A DNA stretch of 64,000 nucleotides, taken from Actinospineispora acaciae DSM 45401. GTDB lineage: Bacteria; Actinomycetota; Actinomycetes; Mycobacteriales; Pseudonocardiaceae. Shown piece by piece: positions 51,536 to 59,768 of the stretch. The stretch spans positions 62,001 to 126,000 of the forward strand of contig NZ_JIAI01000004.1 of NCBI RefSeq assembly GCF_000620785.1, in the 5' to 3' direction. The notes below the pieces were generated by a model. That model was given only the letters and a program-made list of their open reading frames with translations. It ran no database searches and was not told the origin of the DNA. The first letter of the stretch is position 1, and each line of letters opens with the position of its first letter. The position numbers and the translations under genes were made by a program.

Positions 51536-52700
51536 GCGTCGGCCACGACCCGGTGGCCGTGGCGCCGAGGCGGTCGAGGGTGAAGGGCCGCAGCGGGTAC
51601 GGGCGGTCACCGTCGAGCACCCAGGTGGTGAGCGCCTCGGCGACGGCGGGGGCCAGGGCGAAGCCGTGCCCGCTCCAGCCGGCGGCCACCACGACCGAGG
51701 GCAGGCCGGGCAGGGTGTCGATCACGGGGATCAGGTCGATCGTGCTGGTGTCGGCCCGGCTGTTGTCCACGGCCAGGACCTCCGCCCCGGCCAGGGCGGG
51801 CAGGGTCGCGGCCAGGTCGGCGAGGGTAGTGCGGAGCACGTCCGGATCGGTCGTCCCGACCCCCGCGACGGGATCCCAGCCGCCGGGCCGTCCGCCGGAG
51901 AGCATCACCGCGCCGTCGTCGGTGACCTTCACCGACAGCGACCGGCGGCCGTGGCCGAGCTGGTGGTTGAGCACGAACCCGGGTGGGGCGGTGACGAAGG
52001 TGATCTGGGTCGCCTTCTCCCACAGGTGCAGCGTGACCCCGACGGCGTCCCTGAGCAGGCGCGGCGTGGACCGGTTGGCCGCGAGGACCACGCCGCGGCC
52101 GGCGCGCAGCCGCTCCCCGGTGGCCAGCTCCAGCGTGACCGCGGCGCCGTCCGCGTCCGGCGCGAGCCCCGCCACGGTGGTGTGTTCGACGACGGCGGCG
52201 CCGAGCCCCTCGGCCGCCTTCGCGAACGCCCTGGTCGTGGCCGGGTGGTCGGCGGTGCCGTCGTGCGGGGTGTAGAGGGCGTACCGCACGTCGTCGGCGA
52301 TGCCGGGCTGCATCTCGTCCAGGCGGTCCCGCTCGACGATCTCGGACGGCACGCCCGCCGCCCGCTGCGCCTGCGCCCTGGCCGCCAGGCTCTGCCAGCC
52401 GGCGACGCCGGCGATCTCGACGTCGTAGAGGTTGAGCAGGCCGTTGCGTCGATAGCCGGTGGCGGCGCCGAGCAGGCCGTCCAGCTCGGGCCACAGCTCC
52501 AGCGCCCGGCGCGCGAGGGGCAGCTCGCGCAGGTCACGGCCCCCGGCCCGGACGCCCCGACGGCCCGGACCGCCGGACGCACCGCAGGCCAGCTCCCGCG
52601 CCTCCAGCAGCGTCACCTCGGCGCCGCGGCGCGCGAGGTTCCACGCCGTCGCGGCACCCACCACGCCCCCACCGACGACCACGTACTCCACGGACCGCAC
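51522..52700 (-). CDS. DAO-type FAD-dependent amine/amino-acid oxidoreductase
   Basis: 392 residues from a GTG at 52700 with GGAGGG six nt upstream; an ATG five codons earlier (52715) is the alternative and would follow the ATPase stop by 1 bp. The FAD motif YVVVGGGVVGAATAWNLA, a GLLNLYD strand, GFVLNHQLG and the C-terminal VVVAAGWSGHGFALAPAVAEAL match D-amino-acid/glycine/sarcosine oxidase relatives. It oxidises an amine or amino acid to imine with release of ammonia. It follows the polar amino-acid ABC importer genes on the same strand, so it probably attacks the imported compound. Confidence 0.88.
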   Translation of the reverse strand: MRSVEYVVVGGGVVGAATAWNLARRGAEVTLLEARELACGASGGPGRRGVRAGGRDLRELPLARRALELWPELDGLLGAATGYRRNGLLNLYDVEIAGVAGWQSLAARAQAQRAAGVPSEIVERDRLDEMQPGIADDVRYALYTPHDGTADHPATTRAFAKAAEGLGAAVVEHTTVAGLAPDADGAAVTLELATGERLRAGRGVVLAANRSTPRLLRDAVGVTLHLWEKATQITFVTAPPGFVLNHQLGHGRRSLSVKVTDDGAVMLSGGRPGGWDPVAGVGTTDPDVLRTTLADLAATLPALAGAEVLAVDNSRADTSTIDLIPVIDTLPGLPSVVVAAGWSGHGFALAPAVAEALTTWVLDGDRPYPLRPFTLDRLGATATGSWPTLTGP

Positions 52701-52716
52701 CGGTACACCCTCCATC

Positions 52717-53484
52717 TCAGCCGACCCTTTCGAGGAAACGTTGCGTGCGTTCGTGCCGGGGCGCGTCGAGCACCCGGGCGGCCGGCCCGTGCTCCACGAT
52801 CCGTCCCCGGTCCATGAACACCACGGTGTCCGCGACCTGGCGCGCGAAGCCCATCTCGTGGGTGACGACCAGCATCGTCATCTCGATCTTCGCCAGGTCC
52901 CTGAGCACCGCGAGCACCTCGCCGACCAGCTCGGGATCCAGCGCGCTGGTCGGCTCGTCGCAGAGCATCAGCTTCGGCCGCATGCACAGGGCGCGCGCGA
53001 TCGCCACCCGCTGCTGCTGCCCGCCCGAGAGCTGGGCGGGGTAGGCCGCGTGCTTGTCCGCGAGGCCGACCCTGCCGAGCAGCTCCTCGGCCCGAGCGAC
53101 GGCCTCACCGCGCGGCACCCGCTGCACGCGGATCGGCGCCTCGACCAGGTTCTGCAACACCGTGAGGTGGCCGAACAGGTTGAACTGCTGGAACACCATG
53201 CCGATGCGTCGGCGCGCGATCCGGGTTTCCCTCGCCGTCGCCTCGACCAGGTCGCGGCCGCGCCGGCGGTAGCCGACCAGCTCCCCGTCCACCGCGATCG
53301 TGCCGGCCTGGATGTTCTCCAGGTGGTTGATGCAGCGCAGCAGGGTGCTCTTCCCGGACCCGGACGGTCCGATCAGGCAGACGACCTCGCCTGGTTCCAC
53401 CACCAGGTCCACGTCGCACAGCACGTGCAGGGAGCCGTAGAGCTTGTGCACGCCACGCATCTCGACCGCCGGGCGCGCGCTCAT
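52717..53484 (-). CDS. Polar amino-acid ABC ATPase (GlnQ-like)
   Basis: 255 residues, standard GlnQ/HisP size. Walker A GPSGSGKST, Q-loop VFQQFNLFGH, signature LSGGQQQRVAIARAL, Walker B LMLCDEPTSALDPELV, and H-loop THEMGFARQVAD are all intact. ATG 53484 overlaps the permease stop by 4 bp. It drives import of an amino acid or opine by the permease and binding protein encoded upstream. Confidence 0.93.
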   Translation of the reverse strand: MSARPAVEMRGVHKLYGSLHVLCDVDLVVEPGEVVCLIGPSGSGKSTLLRCINHLENIQAGTIAVDGELVGYRRRGRDLVEATARETRIARRRIGMVFQQFNLFGHLTVLQNLVEAPIRVQRVPRGEAVARAEELLGRVGLADKHAAYPAQLSGGQQQRVAIARALCMRPKLMLCDEPTSALDPELVGEVLAVLRDLAKIEMTMLVVTHEMGFARQVADTVVFMDRGRIVEHGPAARVLDAPRHERTQRFLERVG

Positions 53485-54401
53485 CGCCCGGCCTCCAGCG
53501 CGAGCTGGGACAGCCTGCGGGAGCCGGCCGCCGACGCGCCGGCCCGGCCCCGGTTGAAGTACCGCTCGACGTAGCGCTGCGCGACGGTGAGCACCGCGGT
53601 GAGCACCAGGTACCAGAAGGTGACGACCAGCAGCAGCGGGATCGTCTCGAAGGTGCGGGCGTAGATGATCTGGGCGCTGTAGAGCAGCTCGGGCATGGAG
53701 ATCACGCTGACGATCGAGGTCGTCTTCACCACGTTGACGAACTGGTTGGTCAGCGGCGGGACGATGGCGCGCATGGCCTGCGGCAGGATGATCCGCCGCA
53801 TCATCAGCCAGCCCGGCATGGCCAGCGCCTCGGCGGCCTCGCGCTGGCCGTGGTCCACCGAGATCAGCCCGGCGCGGAAGATCTCCGCGCAGTACGCCGA
53901 CTCGTGCAGCGTGAGCCCGATGATCGCGGCGCCGGTCACCGTGACGACGGTGTTGGTCGCCACCGACACGAGGTCCGGGCCGGACGGGATGCCCAGCGCG
54001 AGCCTCGGGTACAGCGCCGCCAGGTTGTAGAGCAGCAGGAGCAGCACCAGCAGCGGGGTCGCGCGGAACAGCCAGATGTAGGCGAGCGAGATCGCGTTGA
54101 GCACCTTGTTCGACGACTGCCGCATCATCGCCAGCGCGACGCCGACCACGATGGACAGCGCCATCACGACCACTGCCAGCTCGACGGTCCGCACCAGCCC
54201 GGCGAGGATCGCGGGGCCGAACACGTAGCGGCCGAACGTCGCCCACGCGAAGTTCTCGTTGGTGACCGCCGAGACCAGCAGCACCGCGACGGCGAGCGCC
54301 ACCAGCACGCCGGCGACCCAGTCCCCGTACCTCCTCCTGGACAGGATCCGCGCCGGGAGCTCGGTGGCGCCGGCGGCCGGAGTGTCAGTCATCACCGTCA
54401 T
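53481..54401 (-). CDS. Polar amino-acid ABC permease (HisM/GlnP-like)
   Basis: 306 residues with about five or six spans. The conserved ESAYCAEIFRAGLISVDHGQREAAEALAM and KTTSIVSVISMPEL block is the signature of the HEQRo permease family. The start ATG 54401 has GGAAGG five nt upstream and overlaps the binding-protein stop by 4 bp. The protein carries an extended N-terminus before its first span. A homodimer would form the channel with the GlnQ-like ATPase. Confidence 0.92.
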   Translation of the reverse strand: MTVMTDTPAAGATELPARILSRRRYGDWVAGVLVALAVAVLLVSAVTNENFAWATFGRYVFGPAILAGLVRTVELAVVVMALSIVVGVALAMMRQSSNKVLNAISLAYIWLFRATPLLVLLLLLYNLAALYPRLALGIPSGPDLVSVATNTVVTVTGAAIIGLTLHESAYCAEIFRAGLISVDHGQREAAEALAMPGWLMMRRIILPQAMRAIVPPLTNQFVNVVKTTSIVSVISMPELLYSAQIIYARTFETIPLLLVVTFWYLVLTAVLTVAQRYVERYFNRGRAGASAAGSRRLSQLALEAGR

Positions 54402-55294
54402 GACCTTCCGTCGAGGATGTCGGTGTGGTCGAGCTCGTTGTCCCGCAGGCCCCACTTGTCGAGGATCGCCAGGTAGGTCCCGTCCGCCATCAGCCGCCGC
54501 ACCGCCTCGTGGACCGGGCCGGTCAGCGGCGAGCCCTTGGCGAAACCGGCGGCCACCAGCGCCCGCTTGTAGCGGCCGGCCAGCCGGAACAGGCCCGGCG
54601 ACTTCGCCGCCACGTACTGGGTGAGCGAGATCGAGAAGTAGAGGACCTCGATGCGGTCGGCGCGCAGGGCCAGCGCCGCGGCGGTCCCGGTGGGATACAG
54701 GCGCAGCTGCCAGTCCGGGCGGCCGGCCCTGGCGCAGGTGTCGGCCGCCTGGTCCAGCTGGCCCTGCTGCACGGACCCGACCACCACGCCGACGACGCGG
54801 CCACACAGGTCCGGGTAGGAGTGGACGGCGAAGTCCGTGTCGCTCCTGGCCAGGAAGCCCTGCCCGCCGTTGTAGTAGGTGACGAAGTCGGCCTTCTTCT
54901 GGCGCTCCGCCGTCGGGCTCAGCGAGGCCAGGATCATGTCGTAGCGCCCGGCGGCCAGGCCGGGCACGATGGCGTCGAGGCTGGTGGGGACCGGCTCCGC
55001 AGGCAGGCAGAGCACGTCGGCGATCGCCTGGCTCATGTCCCGGTCGAAGCCGACGATCGTCGCGTCGTCCTCGGCGTGGTAGCCCATCGGCGGGCTGTCC
55101 GGCACCATGCCGACCAGGACGCCGCCGCGCTCGCGCACCGCCGGGGGCACCGCCGCCGCCAACGCCGGATCGCACCGCCCGTGCGGGCGCTCGACCAGCG
55201 CCGGGTCCGGGGCGGCGGACGAACCCAGCGCGCACCCCGACATCGTCAGCGCCAGGACCAGCGACCACGCGGTCAACCTCACGGTGGGCGTCAC
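54398..55294 (-). CDS. Polar amino-acid ABC binding lipoprotein
   Basis: 298 residues from GTG 55294, preceded by GGAGGTGAGG. The signal peptide ends in the lipobox TMSGC. The mature part is a type 2 binding fold of the GlnH/HisJ group (GVLVGMVPDSPPMGYHAEDDATIVGFDRDMSQAIAD in pieces; the ligand-Arg region reads SLSPTAERQKKADF). Cysteines in GRCDPAL, DVLCLPAEP and DTCARAG may form disulfides. Its promoter region is shared with the RpiR gene. Confidence 0.9.
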   Translation of the reverse strand: MTPTVRLTAWSLVLALTMSGCALGSSAAPDPALVERPHGRCDPALAAAVPPAVRERGGVLVGMVPDSPPMGYHAEDDATIVGFDRDMSQAIADVLCLPAEPVPTSLDAIVPGLAAGRYDMILASLSPTAERQKKADFVTYYNGGQGFLARSDTDFAVHSYPDLCGRVVGVVVGSVQQGQLDQAADTCARAGRPDWQLRLYPTGTAAALALRADRIEVLYFSISLTQYVAAKSPGLFRLAGRYKRALVAAGFAKGSPLTGPVHEAVRRLMADGTYLAILDKWGLRDNELDHTDILDGRS

Positions 55295-55360
55295 GCCCTC
55301 ACCTCCGCCGCGTCGCACCATCGCCTGCGATGTAGTGTGTACTGCATGAAACCGAGAACG

Positions 55361-55376
55361 TCTAGTGGCCACTAGA
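55361..55376. promoter_or_regulatory. 16-bp perfect palindrome overlapping the RpiR start codon
   Basis: TCTAGTGGCCACTAGA is perfectly self-complementary, and its last base is the A of the RpiR ATG (55376-55378). There is no ribosome site, so the RpiR mRNA may be leaderless or begin inside this element; a protein bound here would block it and, 67 bp away, the divergent transporter operon. Confidence 0.6.
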
Positions 55377-56299
55377 TGACGTCCGACCTGACGAAGCGGA
55401 TCGCCCAGCTCCGGGACCAGCTCGGCGACGGCGGGCTCCGCGTGGTCGACTTCCTCGCCCTGCACCCGACCGAGGCCTCGGTCTTCTCCGCGCGGGAGAT
55501 CGCGGACCGGGCCGGCGTGAGCGACGCGACAGTCGTGCGCACCGTCAAACAGCTGGGCTACAGCGGGCTCGCCGAGATGCGCCGGGCGGCCGCCGCCATG
55601 CTCAACCCGGTGCGCGACCCCGAGCAGACCCTGGCCGAGCACCTGGTCCGCTCCGACGACGGCGGCCGGTTGCTCGACCGCATCGGCCTGGACGCCGCCC
55701 AGCTCGCCCGCGCCCTGCCGCGCGCCGTGCCGGCCGAGGTCTTCGAGACCGCCACCCGGATCCTCGCCGACGCCGGGCACGCCCTGATCGTCGGCTACGG
55801 ATCGGCACAGCCCGTGGCCGACGCCCTGGCCCTCGGCCTGCGGCGCATCGGACGAACGGCCAGCGCCACCAGCCTGACCGGCTACAACTTCGCCGACGAA
55901 CTGGGCCAGCTGAGCGCGGCGTCGGCGCTCGTGCTGGTCGCGCCGCTGCGCCACGTGCGCGAGCACGACGTGGCGATCAGCGAGGCGGCCCGCGCCGGAT
56001 GCCCCGTCGTCGTGATCACCGAGGTGCTGGCCAGCCACTTCGCCGACCGGGTGGAGACCATCCTGGTCACCCCGTCCACCGAGAACACGCTGACCGGACC
56101 GCCCGTCGTGCAGCTCATGCTCGTCGACGCGCTACTGCTCGCCGTCGCCGCCACCGACCCGGACCGGGCACTCGAAGGCTGGCGGACGACCAACCGCCTG
56201 CGCACCGAGATCGTCGGCGGCAACATGGACGTGCCGTTGAACCGCTCCAACGCCGCGCGGGTCACCCGCGCACAACCGGACGCTACGCGCGGCCGGTGA
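55376..56299 (+). CDS. RpiR-family regulator (HTH + SIS domain)
   Basis: 307 residues. An N-terminal HTH (about 5-80) with FSAREIADRAGVSDATVVRTVKQLGYSGL is followed by a SIS phosphosugar-type ligand domain (about 125-265; HALIVGYGSAQPVADALALGLRRIG, ALVLVAPLRHVREHDVAISEAARAGCPVVVITE). RpiR proteins sense sugar phosphates or amino sugars, and some control amino-acid or opine operons. It is divergent from the amino-acid ABC/DAO operon, and its start lies on a palindrome. The C-terminal tail (NRSNAARVTRAQPDATRGR) is disordered. Ends overlap the convergent TetR gene by 17 bp. Confidence 0.9.
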   Translation: MTSDLTKRIAQLRDQLGDGGLRVVDFLALHPTEASVFSAREIADRAGVSDATVVRTVKQLGYSGLAEMRRAAAAMLNPVRDPEQTLAEHLVRSDDGGRLLDRIGLDAAQLARALPRAVPAEVFETATRILADAGHALIVGYGSAQPVADALALGLRRIGRTASATSLTGYNFADELGQLSAASALVLVAPLRHVREHDVAISEAARAGCPVVVITEVLASHFADRVETILVTPSTENTLTGPPVVQLMLVDALLLAVAATDPDRALEGWRTTNRLRTEIVGGNMDVPLNRSNAARVTRAQPDATRGR

Positions 56300-56861
56300 A
56301 GCGGGCGAGGAGCAGCGCGAGCCTGGTGTCGCGCTGCGCGGCGGGCAGCCGGGCGCTTCGGGTGAGCGTGGTCAGGCCGTGCAGGGCGGCCCAGAACGTC
56401 TCCGTCAGCAGCGCCGGGTCGTCGTCGCCCGCGTGCGGCCGGACCGCCGTGGCAAGCTCGCCGAACCCCGCGTGCAGCGCGGCCGGCGCCTCGGGGGTGG
56501 CGAACGGCAGGGTGACGGCCTGCCGGAACATCGCGTCGTAGAGGGCGGGGCGCCGGTCGGCGAAGTCCGTGTAGGCGCGGGCGACCGCGGCGAGAGCGGC
56601 GTCCGCGTCCGAGGCCGCCGTCCGGGCGGCCCGCAGCTCCGTGGCCAGCTCGGCGAAGCCCTCCAGCGCGACGGCGGCCACGATCGCATCCTTGCCGTCG
56701 AAGTGGCTATAGAGCACCGGCTGGCTGTACTCGACCTTCTCCGCGAGCCGCCGGGTCGTCACCGCGTCCCAGCCCTCGGCCTCGGCGAGCTCGCGGGCCG
56801 CGATGACGATCAGCTTTTCCCGCTCCGCGCGCTCGCGCTCCCTGCGCGCCTGAATAGACAT
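56283..56861 (-). CDS. TetR-family regulator (WHG-type C-domain)
   Basis: 192 residues: HTH DAVTTRRLAEKVEYSQPVLYSHFDGKDAIVAAV, then a helical ligand domain with PALYDAMFRQAVTLPF, and LLTETFWAALHGLTTLTRS (WHG motif). It is divergent from the DUF4267 gene; the gap contains CTAGCA-type inverted repeats centred on both promoters. This arrangement suggests direct repression of the membrane protein and itself. Confidence 0.9.
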   Translation of the reverse strand: MSIQARRERERAEREKLIVIAARELAEAEGWDAVTTRRLAEKVEYSQPVLYSHFDGKDAIVAAVALEGFAELATELRAARTAASDADAALAAVARAYTDFADRRPALYDAMFRQAVTLPFATPEAPAALHAGFGELATAVRPHAGDDDPALLTETFWAALHGLTTLTRSARLPAAQRDTRLALLLARFTGRA

Positions 56862-56870
56862 ACCCCGACT

Positions 56871-56933
56871 CTAGCAGTGCTAGACAGCCTAGCGATGCAC
56901 TGATAGTGTCGCTCGTGTTCCTAGCATCGCTAG
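56871..56933. promoter_or_regulatory. Repeated CTAGCA-N-TGCTAG operators of the TetR/DUF4267 pair
   Basis: CTAGCAGTGCTAG (56871-56883) is a perfect palindrome. CTAGCATCGCTAG (56921-56933) differs in one arm position. A third half-matching copy, CTAGCGATGCAC, lies at 56889-56900. One site is near each start codon of the divergent pair, a typical TetR layout. Confidence 0.65.
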
Positions 56934-56946
56934 CCAAGGAGTTCGG

Positions 56947-57318
56947 ATGCTGACGTACGCCGCCTACGGTCTCGCCATCGCGTTGAACCTGATGTTGCTG
57001 TTGGTCGGGCTTCGGTTCCTGTTCGTCCCGGTCCCGGCGGCCGCCGGGTACGGGGTGCCGGCGAATGCCGACGGCGACCCCGCCTACCTCACGATCAAGG
57101 GCCTGCGCGACGGCGGCTACGGCCTGCTCGGCCTGGCCCTGCTGGCCTTCGTCGACCCCATGGCCTCGGCGTTGTTCATGCTGGTGCTCGCCCCCATACC
57201 CCTCGGCGACATGTTCGTCGTGCTCCGCCACGGCGGGACCAGGGCGACCGCGTTCGGGATCCACCTCACCACGGCCGTCGTGATGCTCGTCAGCGCCGCC
57301 CTGCTCTTCGCGGTCTGA
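56947..57318 (+). CDS. DUF4267-like small membrane protein
   Basis: 123 residues with about four membrane spans (LAIALNLMLLLVGLRFLFVP, YGLLGLALLAFVDPMASALF, and the last AVVMLVSAALLFAV). The middle motif YLTIKGLRDGGYGLLGL is typical of DUF4267 proteins, which are TetR-controlled small membrane proteins of unknown function. SD AAGGAG precedes ATG 56947. It is the presumed target of the divergent TetR through the CTAGCA repeats. Confidence 0.85.
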   Translation: MLTYAAYGLAIALNLMLLLVGLRFLFVPVPAAAGYGVPANADGDPAYLTIKGLRDGGYGLLGLALLAFVDPMASALFMLVLAPIPLGDMFVVLRHGGTRATAFGIHLTTAVVMLVSAALLFAV

Positions 57319-57342
57319 GCGGTCCGAGCGGACTCAGCGCGG

Positions 57343-58017
57343 TCACCCGCCGCCGGGCGCGTCGACCCCCGGGCCGAGCAGCGCGACCCGCATCTGGGTG
57401 GCCAGCCAGCCGCGGTAGTCGACCTCGGGCCAGCCCCGCCGCAGCACCAGTGCGTCGTAGTGCGCCGGGTCGTTGAACAGCCAGAGCGCGTCGACGGCGC
57501 GGTCGAAGTCCAGGCCGGTGCGCAGTGGACCGGTCTCGACCACCCGCCGCACCACCATCGCGGCGCCCGCCCGGCGGTTCGCCGTCAACGTCGTCCAGAG
57601 CTCGGCGCAGTCGGCGGAGTCGCCCGCGGCGCGCCGGACGACCTCGAACAGCCGCGCGGCGCGCCCGGCGATGAGCGTGCACACGCCGGCGTAGGCGTCG
57701 AGCACCCCGGCCGGGTCGGTCGCCTCCCAGACCGGGGCGAACCAGGGCCGCTGGGCCACCGGCACCGGTTCGTCGTCGCCGGCCAGCGCCTCGTCGAGAA
57801 CCTGGCGCAGCAGGGCCGGCTTCGAGCCGAAGGCGGCCGCCACCGTCGGCCGCGCGACCCCGGCCAGCTCGGCGATCTCGCGCAGCGAGGCCGCCGCGTA
57901 ACCGCGCTCGGTCAACAACACGGTGGCCGAGGCGACGATCGCCCGTCGGGTCCGCTCGGCCGCCTCCGCCCGGGTCGGCGAGTGGTAGGCGCGGCGCCCG
58001 CCATTGACTTTCGGCAT
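57343..58017 (-). CDS. TetR-family regulator
   Basis: 224 residues from ATG 58017. The HTH reads YAAASLREIAELAGVARPTVAAAFGSKPALLRQVLDEALA. The C-domain holds an ERTRRAIVASATVLL entry helix and a Trp-rich region (LWLFNDPAHYDALVLRRGW) that probably forms the ligand pocket. It is divergent from the cupin gene across 58 bp containing a 15-bp palindrome, and likely represses it. The ligand is unknown. Confidence 0.9.
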   Translation of the reverse strand: MPKVNGGRRAYHSPTRAEAAERTRRAIVASATVLLTERGYAAASLREIAELAGVARPTVAAAFGSKPALLRQVLDEALAGDDEPVPVAQRPWFAPVWEATDPAGVLDAYAGVCTLIAGRAARLFEVVRRAAGDSADCAELWTTLTANRRAGAAMVVRRVVETGPLRTGLDFDRAVDALWLFNDPAHYDALVLRRGWPEVDYRGWLATQMRVALLGPGVDAPGGG

Positions 58018-58034
58018 AACTTCACCATACTTGC

Positions 58035-58049
58035 GTCTATCCGATAGAC
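58035..58049. promoter_or_regulatory. TetR operator GTCTATC-C-GATAGAC
   Basis: A perfect inverted repeat of 7-bp arms around one base, with an overlapping second pair TATCCG...CGGATA (58038-58057). It lies between the TetR start (58017) and the cupin start (58076) and is the only strong palindrome there. Confidence 0.65.
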
Positions 58050-58075
58050 AGCGGATATCCAAAACTGGAGCGGCC

Positions 58076-58558
58076 ATGACCACGAACGGCCCCTATCTTC
58101 TCCAAGACGGCGAAGGCGACGCGTTGTGGTTCCTGGGCAGCCTGGCCACCGTCAAGGCCAGCGGCGCGCAGACCGGCGGGCGCCTCACGGTCGTCGAGTT
58201 CCTCAACCCGCCCGGCTTCGCCCCGCCACTGCACCGCCACCTGCGCGAGGACGAGGCCTTCTACGTCCTCGCCGGCACCGCCACGTTCCACTGCGACGGC
58301 CAGGCACTCCGCGCCGGACCCGGCGACTTCGTCCTGCTGCCGGTGAACCGCCCCCACACGTTCCTGGTCGGCCCGCACGAGCCGCTGCGCGCCCTGCAGA
58401 TCACCAGCCCCGGAGGCTTCGAGCGGTTCGCCGCCGAGGTCGCGGTCCCGGCAGCCGAGCGCCGGCTGCCCGACCCCACCCCGGTCGACCCGGCCGCACT
58501 CGGCCACGCCGCCGCACGGCACGCGGTGGAGATCCTCGGGCCGCCGCCGTCCCGCTGA
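58076..58558 (+). CDS. Small cupin protein, quercetinase/pirin-like
   Basis: 160 residues. GGAG precedes ATG 58076. The cupin barrel shows PPLHRHLREDEAFYVLAGTATF (His-x-His...Glu) and a second motif PGDFVLLPVNRPHTF, so it can hold one metal. Such single-cupin enzymes act as dioxygenases on flavonoids or other phenolics, or bind ligands. TetR control at the adjacent palindrome suggests an inducible detoxification role. Confidence 0.88.
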   Translation: MTTNGPYLLQDGEGDALWFLGSLATVKASGAQTGGRLTVVEFLNPPGFAPPLHRHLREDEAFYVLAGTATFHCDGQALRAGPGDFVLLPVNRPHTFLVGPHEPLRALQITSPGGFERFAAEVAVPAAERRLPDPTPVDPAALGHAAARHAVEILGPPPSR

Positions 58559-58718
58559 CCGGCGGAGTCCTCCGAGCTTCTCCCTCGGTGACGGTTGGCC
58601 TTCCGGTTGAGGGCTTGGTGCCCTGGTCGCGCGGTGACATCGGGCGAAGGTCATGAGCCACGCACGCGAGGGACGGGCAGGCGTGGTGATCGGCGCCGGG
58701 CGCGATGGGAGCGACGCG

Positions 58719-59099
58719 ATGAGTCAGGTCGAGGATCGCACCGAGGTGCTCGTCGAGGCCGTCAGGTCCGCGTTGCGGGCGCCGTCGGGCGACCGCGGTG
58801 CGGGTGTGCATGGCACAGGCCGTACGCGAGGGCGCATGGCTGCGGCAGGTCACCGGGCCGGCCCTGAAGCGCCGCCTGTCCGACGCGCTCGACGCCGCCG
58901 CCCGCGAACAACAGCGCTCCCCCGGCTACGCCGCCGAGCTGCAACTGTGGACCCGCCGCTACGCCGGCAGCCAGGCCGGGATCACCCCGGACAGCGTCGC
59001 CACCCCGCCGGTCGGCCTGGTCGGCGCGTCGCCGCCGCGGCCGACGAGCTCGCCCCGACGCCTCGGCGCGAGCTCAGCTCGGTGCTCCTGTACCTGTGA
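58719..59099 (+). pseudogene. Remnant of an Acg-family (nitroreductase-like) flavoprotein gene
   Basis: Pieces of one gene occur in different frames. The N-terminal part RTEVLVEAVRSALRAPS, in the frame of 58719, matches Acg N-termini (ALRAPSxHN) but breaks before the FMN-binding HN. A middle part (about 58810-58990, +1 frame) reads REGAWLRQVTGPALKRRLSD and YAAELQLWTRRYAG as in Acg proteins. The end (ADELAPTPRRELSSVLLYL) returns to the first frame. Internal deletions and frameshifts leave no functional product. Acg proteins are DosR-regulon members in mycobacteria, which fits the rest of this cluster. Confidence 0.6.
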
Positions 59100-59238
59100 C
59101 GGGGCGCCCCGTCGAGGCGACCGGATGGGGCCCTTGGACCTTGGGTGCGGGTGCCGGCTGCCCTAGGCCGCTGCCGGCCCGCGCGGCCACGCTGGGCGGG
59201 AGCCCCGGACGGCACCGGGGCGGAAGGAGACCGCAGCG

Positions 59239-59385
59239 ATGGCACAGGCGGCGTTGACGAAGACGGCGTTCGAGCGCCGGCCGGTCGGGTCCACCAGCCG
59301 CGGCCTGATCGGGTTCACCCCCTGCCCGGTCGCGGTCATCCCGGCCGCATACAGCCGCCAGATGAGCGAGGAGACACGGCGATGA
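59239..59385 (+). CDS. Small ORF (48 aa) coupled to the CBS gene
   Basis: ATG at 59239 is preceded by AAGGAGA at a good distance, and its TGA overlaps the CBS ATG (ATGA, 59382-59385). The product reads AQAALTKTAFERRPVGSTSRG, LIGFTPCPVAVIPAAYSRQ and a polar tail. It has no signal peptide or clear membrane span, although the middle is hydrophobic. Both the ribosome site and the coupling argue for translation. I know no family for it; it may be a leader that controls translation of the CBS protein. Confidence 0.6.
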   Translation: MAQAALTKTAFERRPVGSTSRGLIGFTPCPVAVIPAAYSRQMSEETRR

Positions 59386-59768
59386 CGGCAGGGACGACAC
59401 AACAGGTGGGTGAGCTGATGAGCGCCAGGGTGTTCACCACCCACCCCCGGTGCGAGGCGGCGGATGCCGCGCTGGTGATCGGGCTGAGCGATGTCGGCGC
59501 GCTGCCGGTGCTCGACGACGGCCGGCTGGTGGGGATGTTCACCGAGGCGGACCTGCTGCGCCGCCAGCGCGCGACCGGCCGGTCGGACCTGCTCGTCGAG
59601 GACGTGATGGTTCCGGTCGCGCTGGTCGCGACCCCGGACGGCGACCCCGCCGAGCTGGCCGAGGCCATGCGTCGCCGTCAGGTCCGAACGGTGCCGGTGG
59701 TCGACAACGGCCGGCTGGTCGGCGTCATCACCGGCAACGACCTACCCGCGCGGGCGCGCCCGGCCTGA
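59382..59768 (+). CDS. Two-CBS-domain protein, HRP1-like
   Basis: 128 residues made of two CBS repeats: VGELMSARVFTTHPRCEAADAA.. GALPVLDDGRLVGMFTEADLL and VEDVMVPVALVATPDGDPAEL.. VRTVPVVDNGRLVGVITGNDL. Such Bateman modules bind adenine nucleotides. The size and layout match hypoxic response protein 1 of mycobacteria. It overlaps the small ORF upstream and abuts a convergent universal stress protein. With the DosR-like regulator downstream, hypoxia-linked control is inferred. Confidence 0.88.
   Translation: MTAGTTQQVGELMSARVFTTHPRCEAADAALVIGLSDVGALPVLDDGRLVGMFTEADLLRRQRATGRSDLLVEDVMVPVALVATPDGDPAELAEAMRRRQVRTVPVVDNGRLVGVITGNDLPARARPA

Noticed and set aside
59120..59145. Possible DosR box GGGGCCCTTGGACCTT upstream of the 48-aa ORF
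   Set aside because: About eight of fourteen positions match, which is too weak in DNA of this composition.
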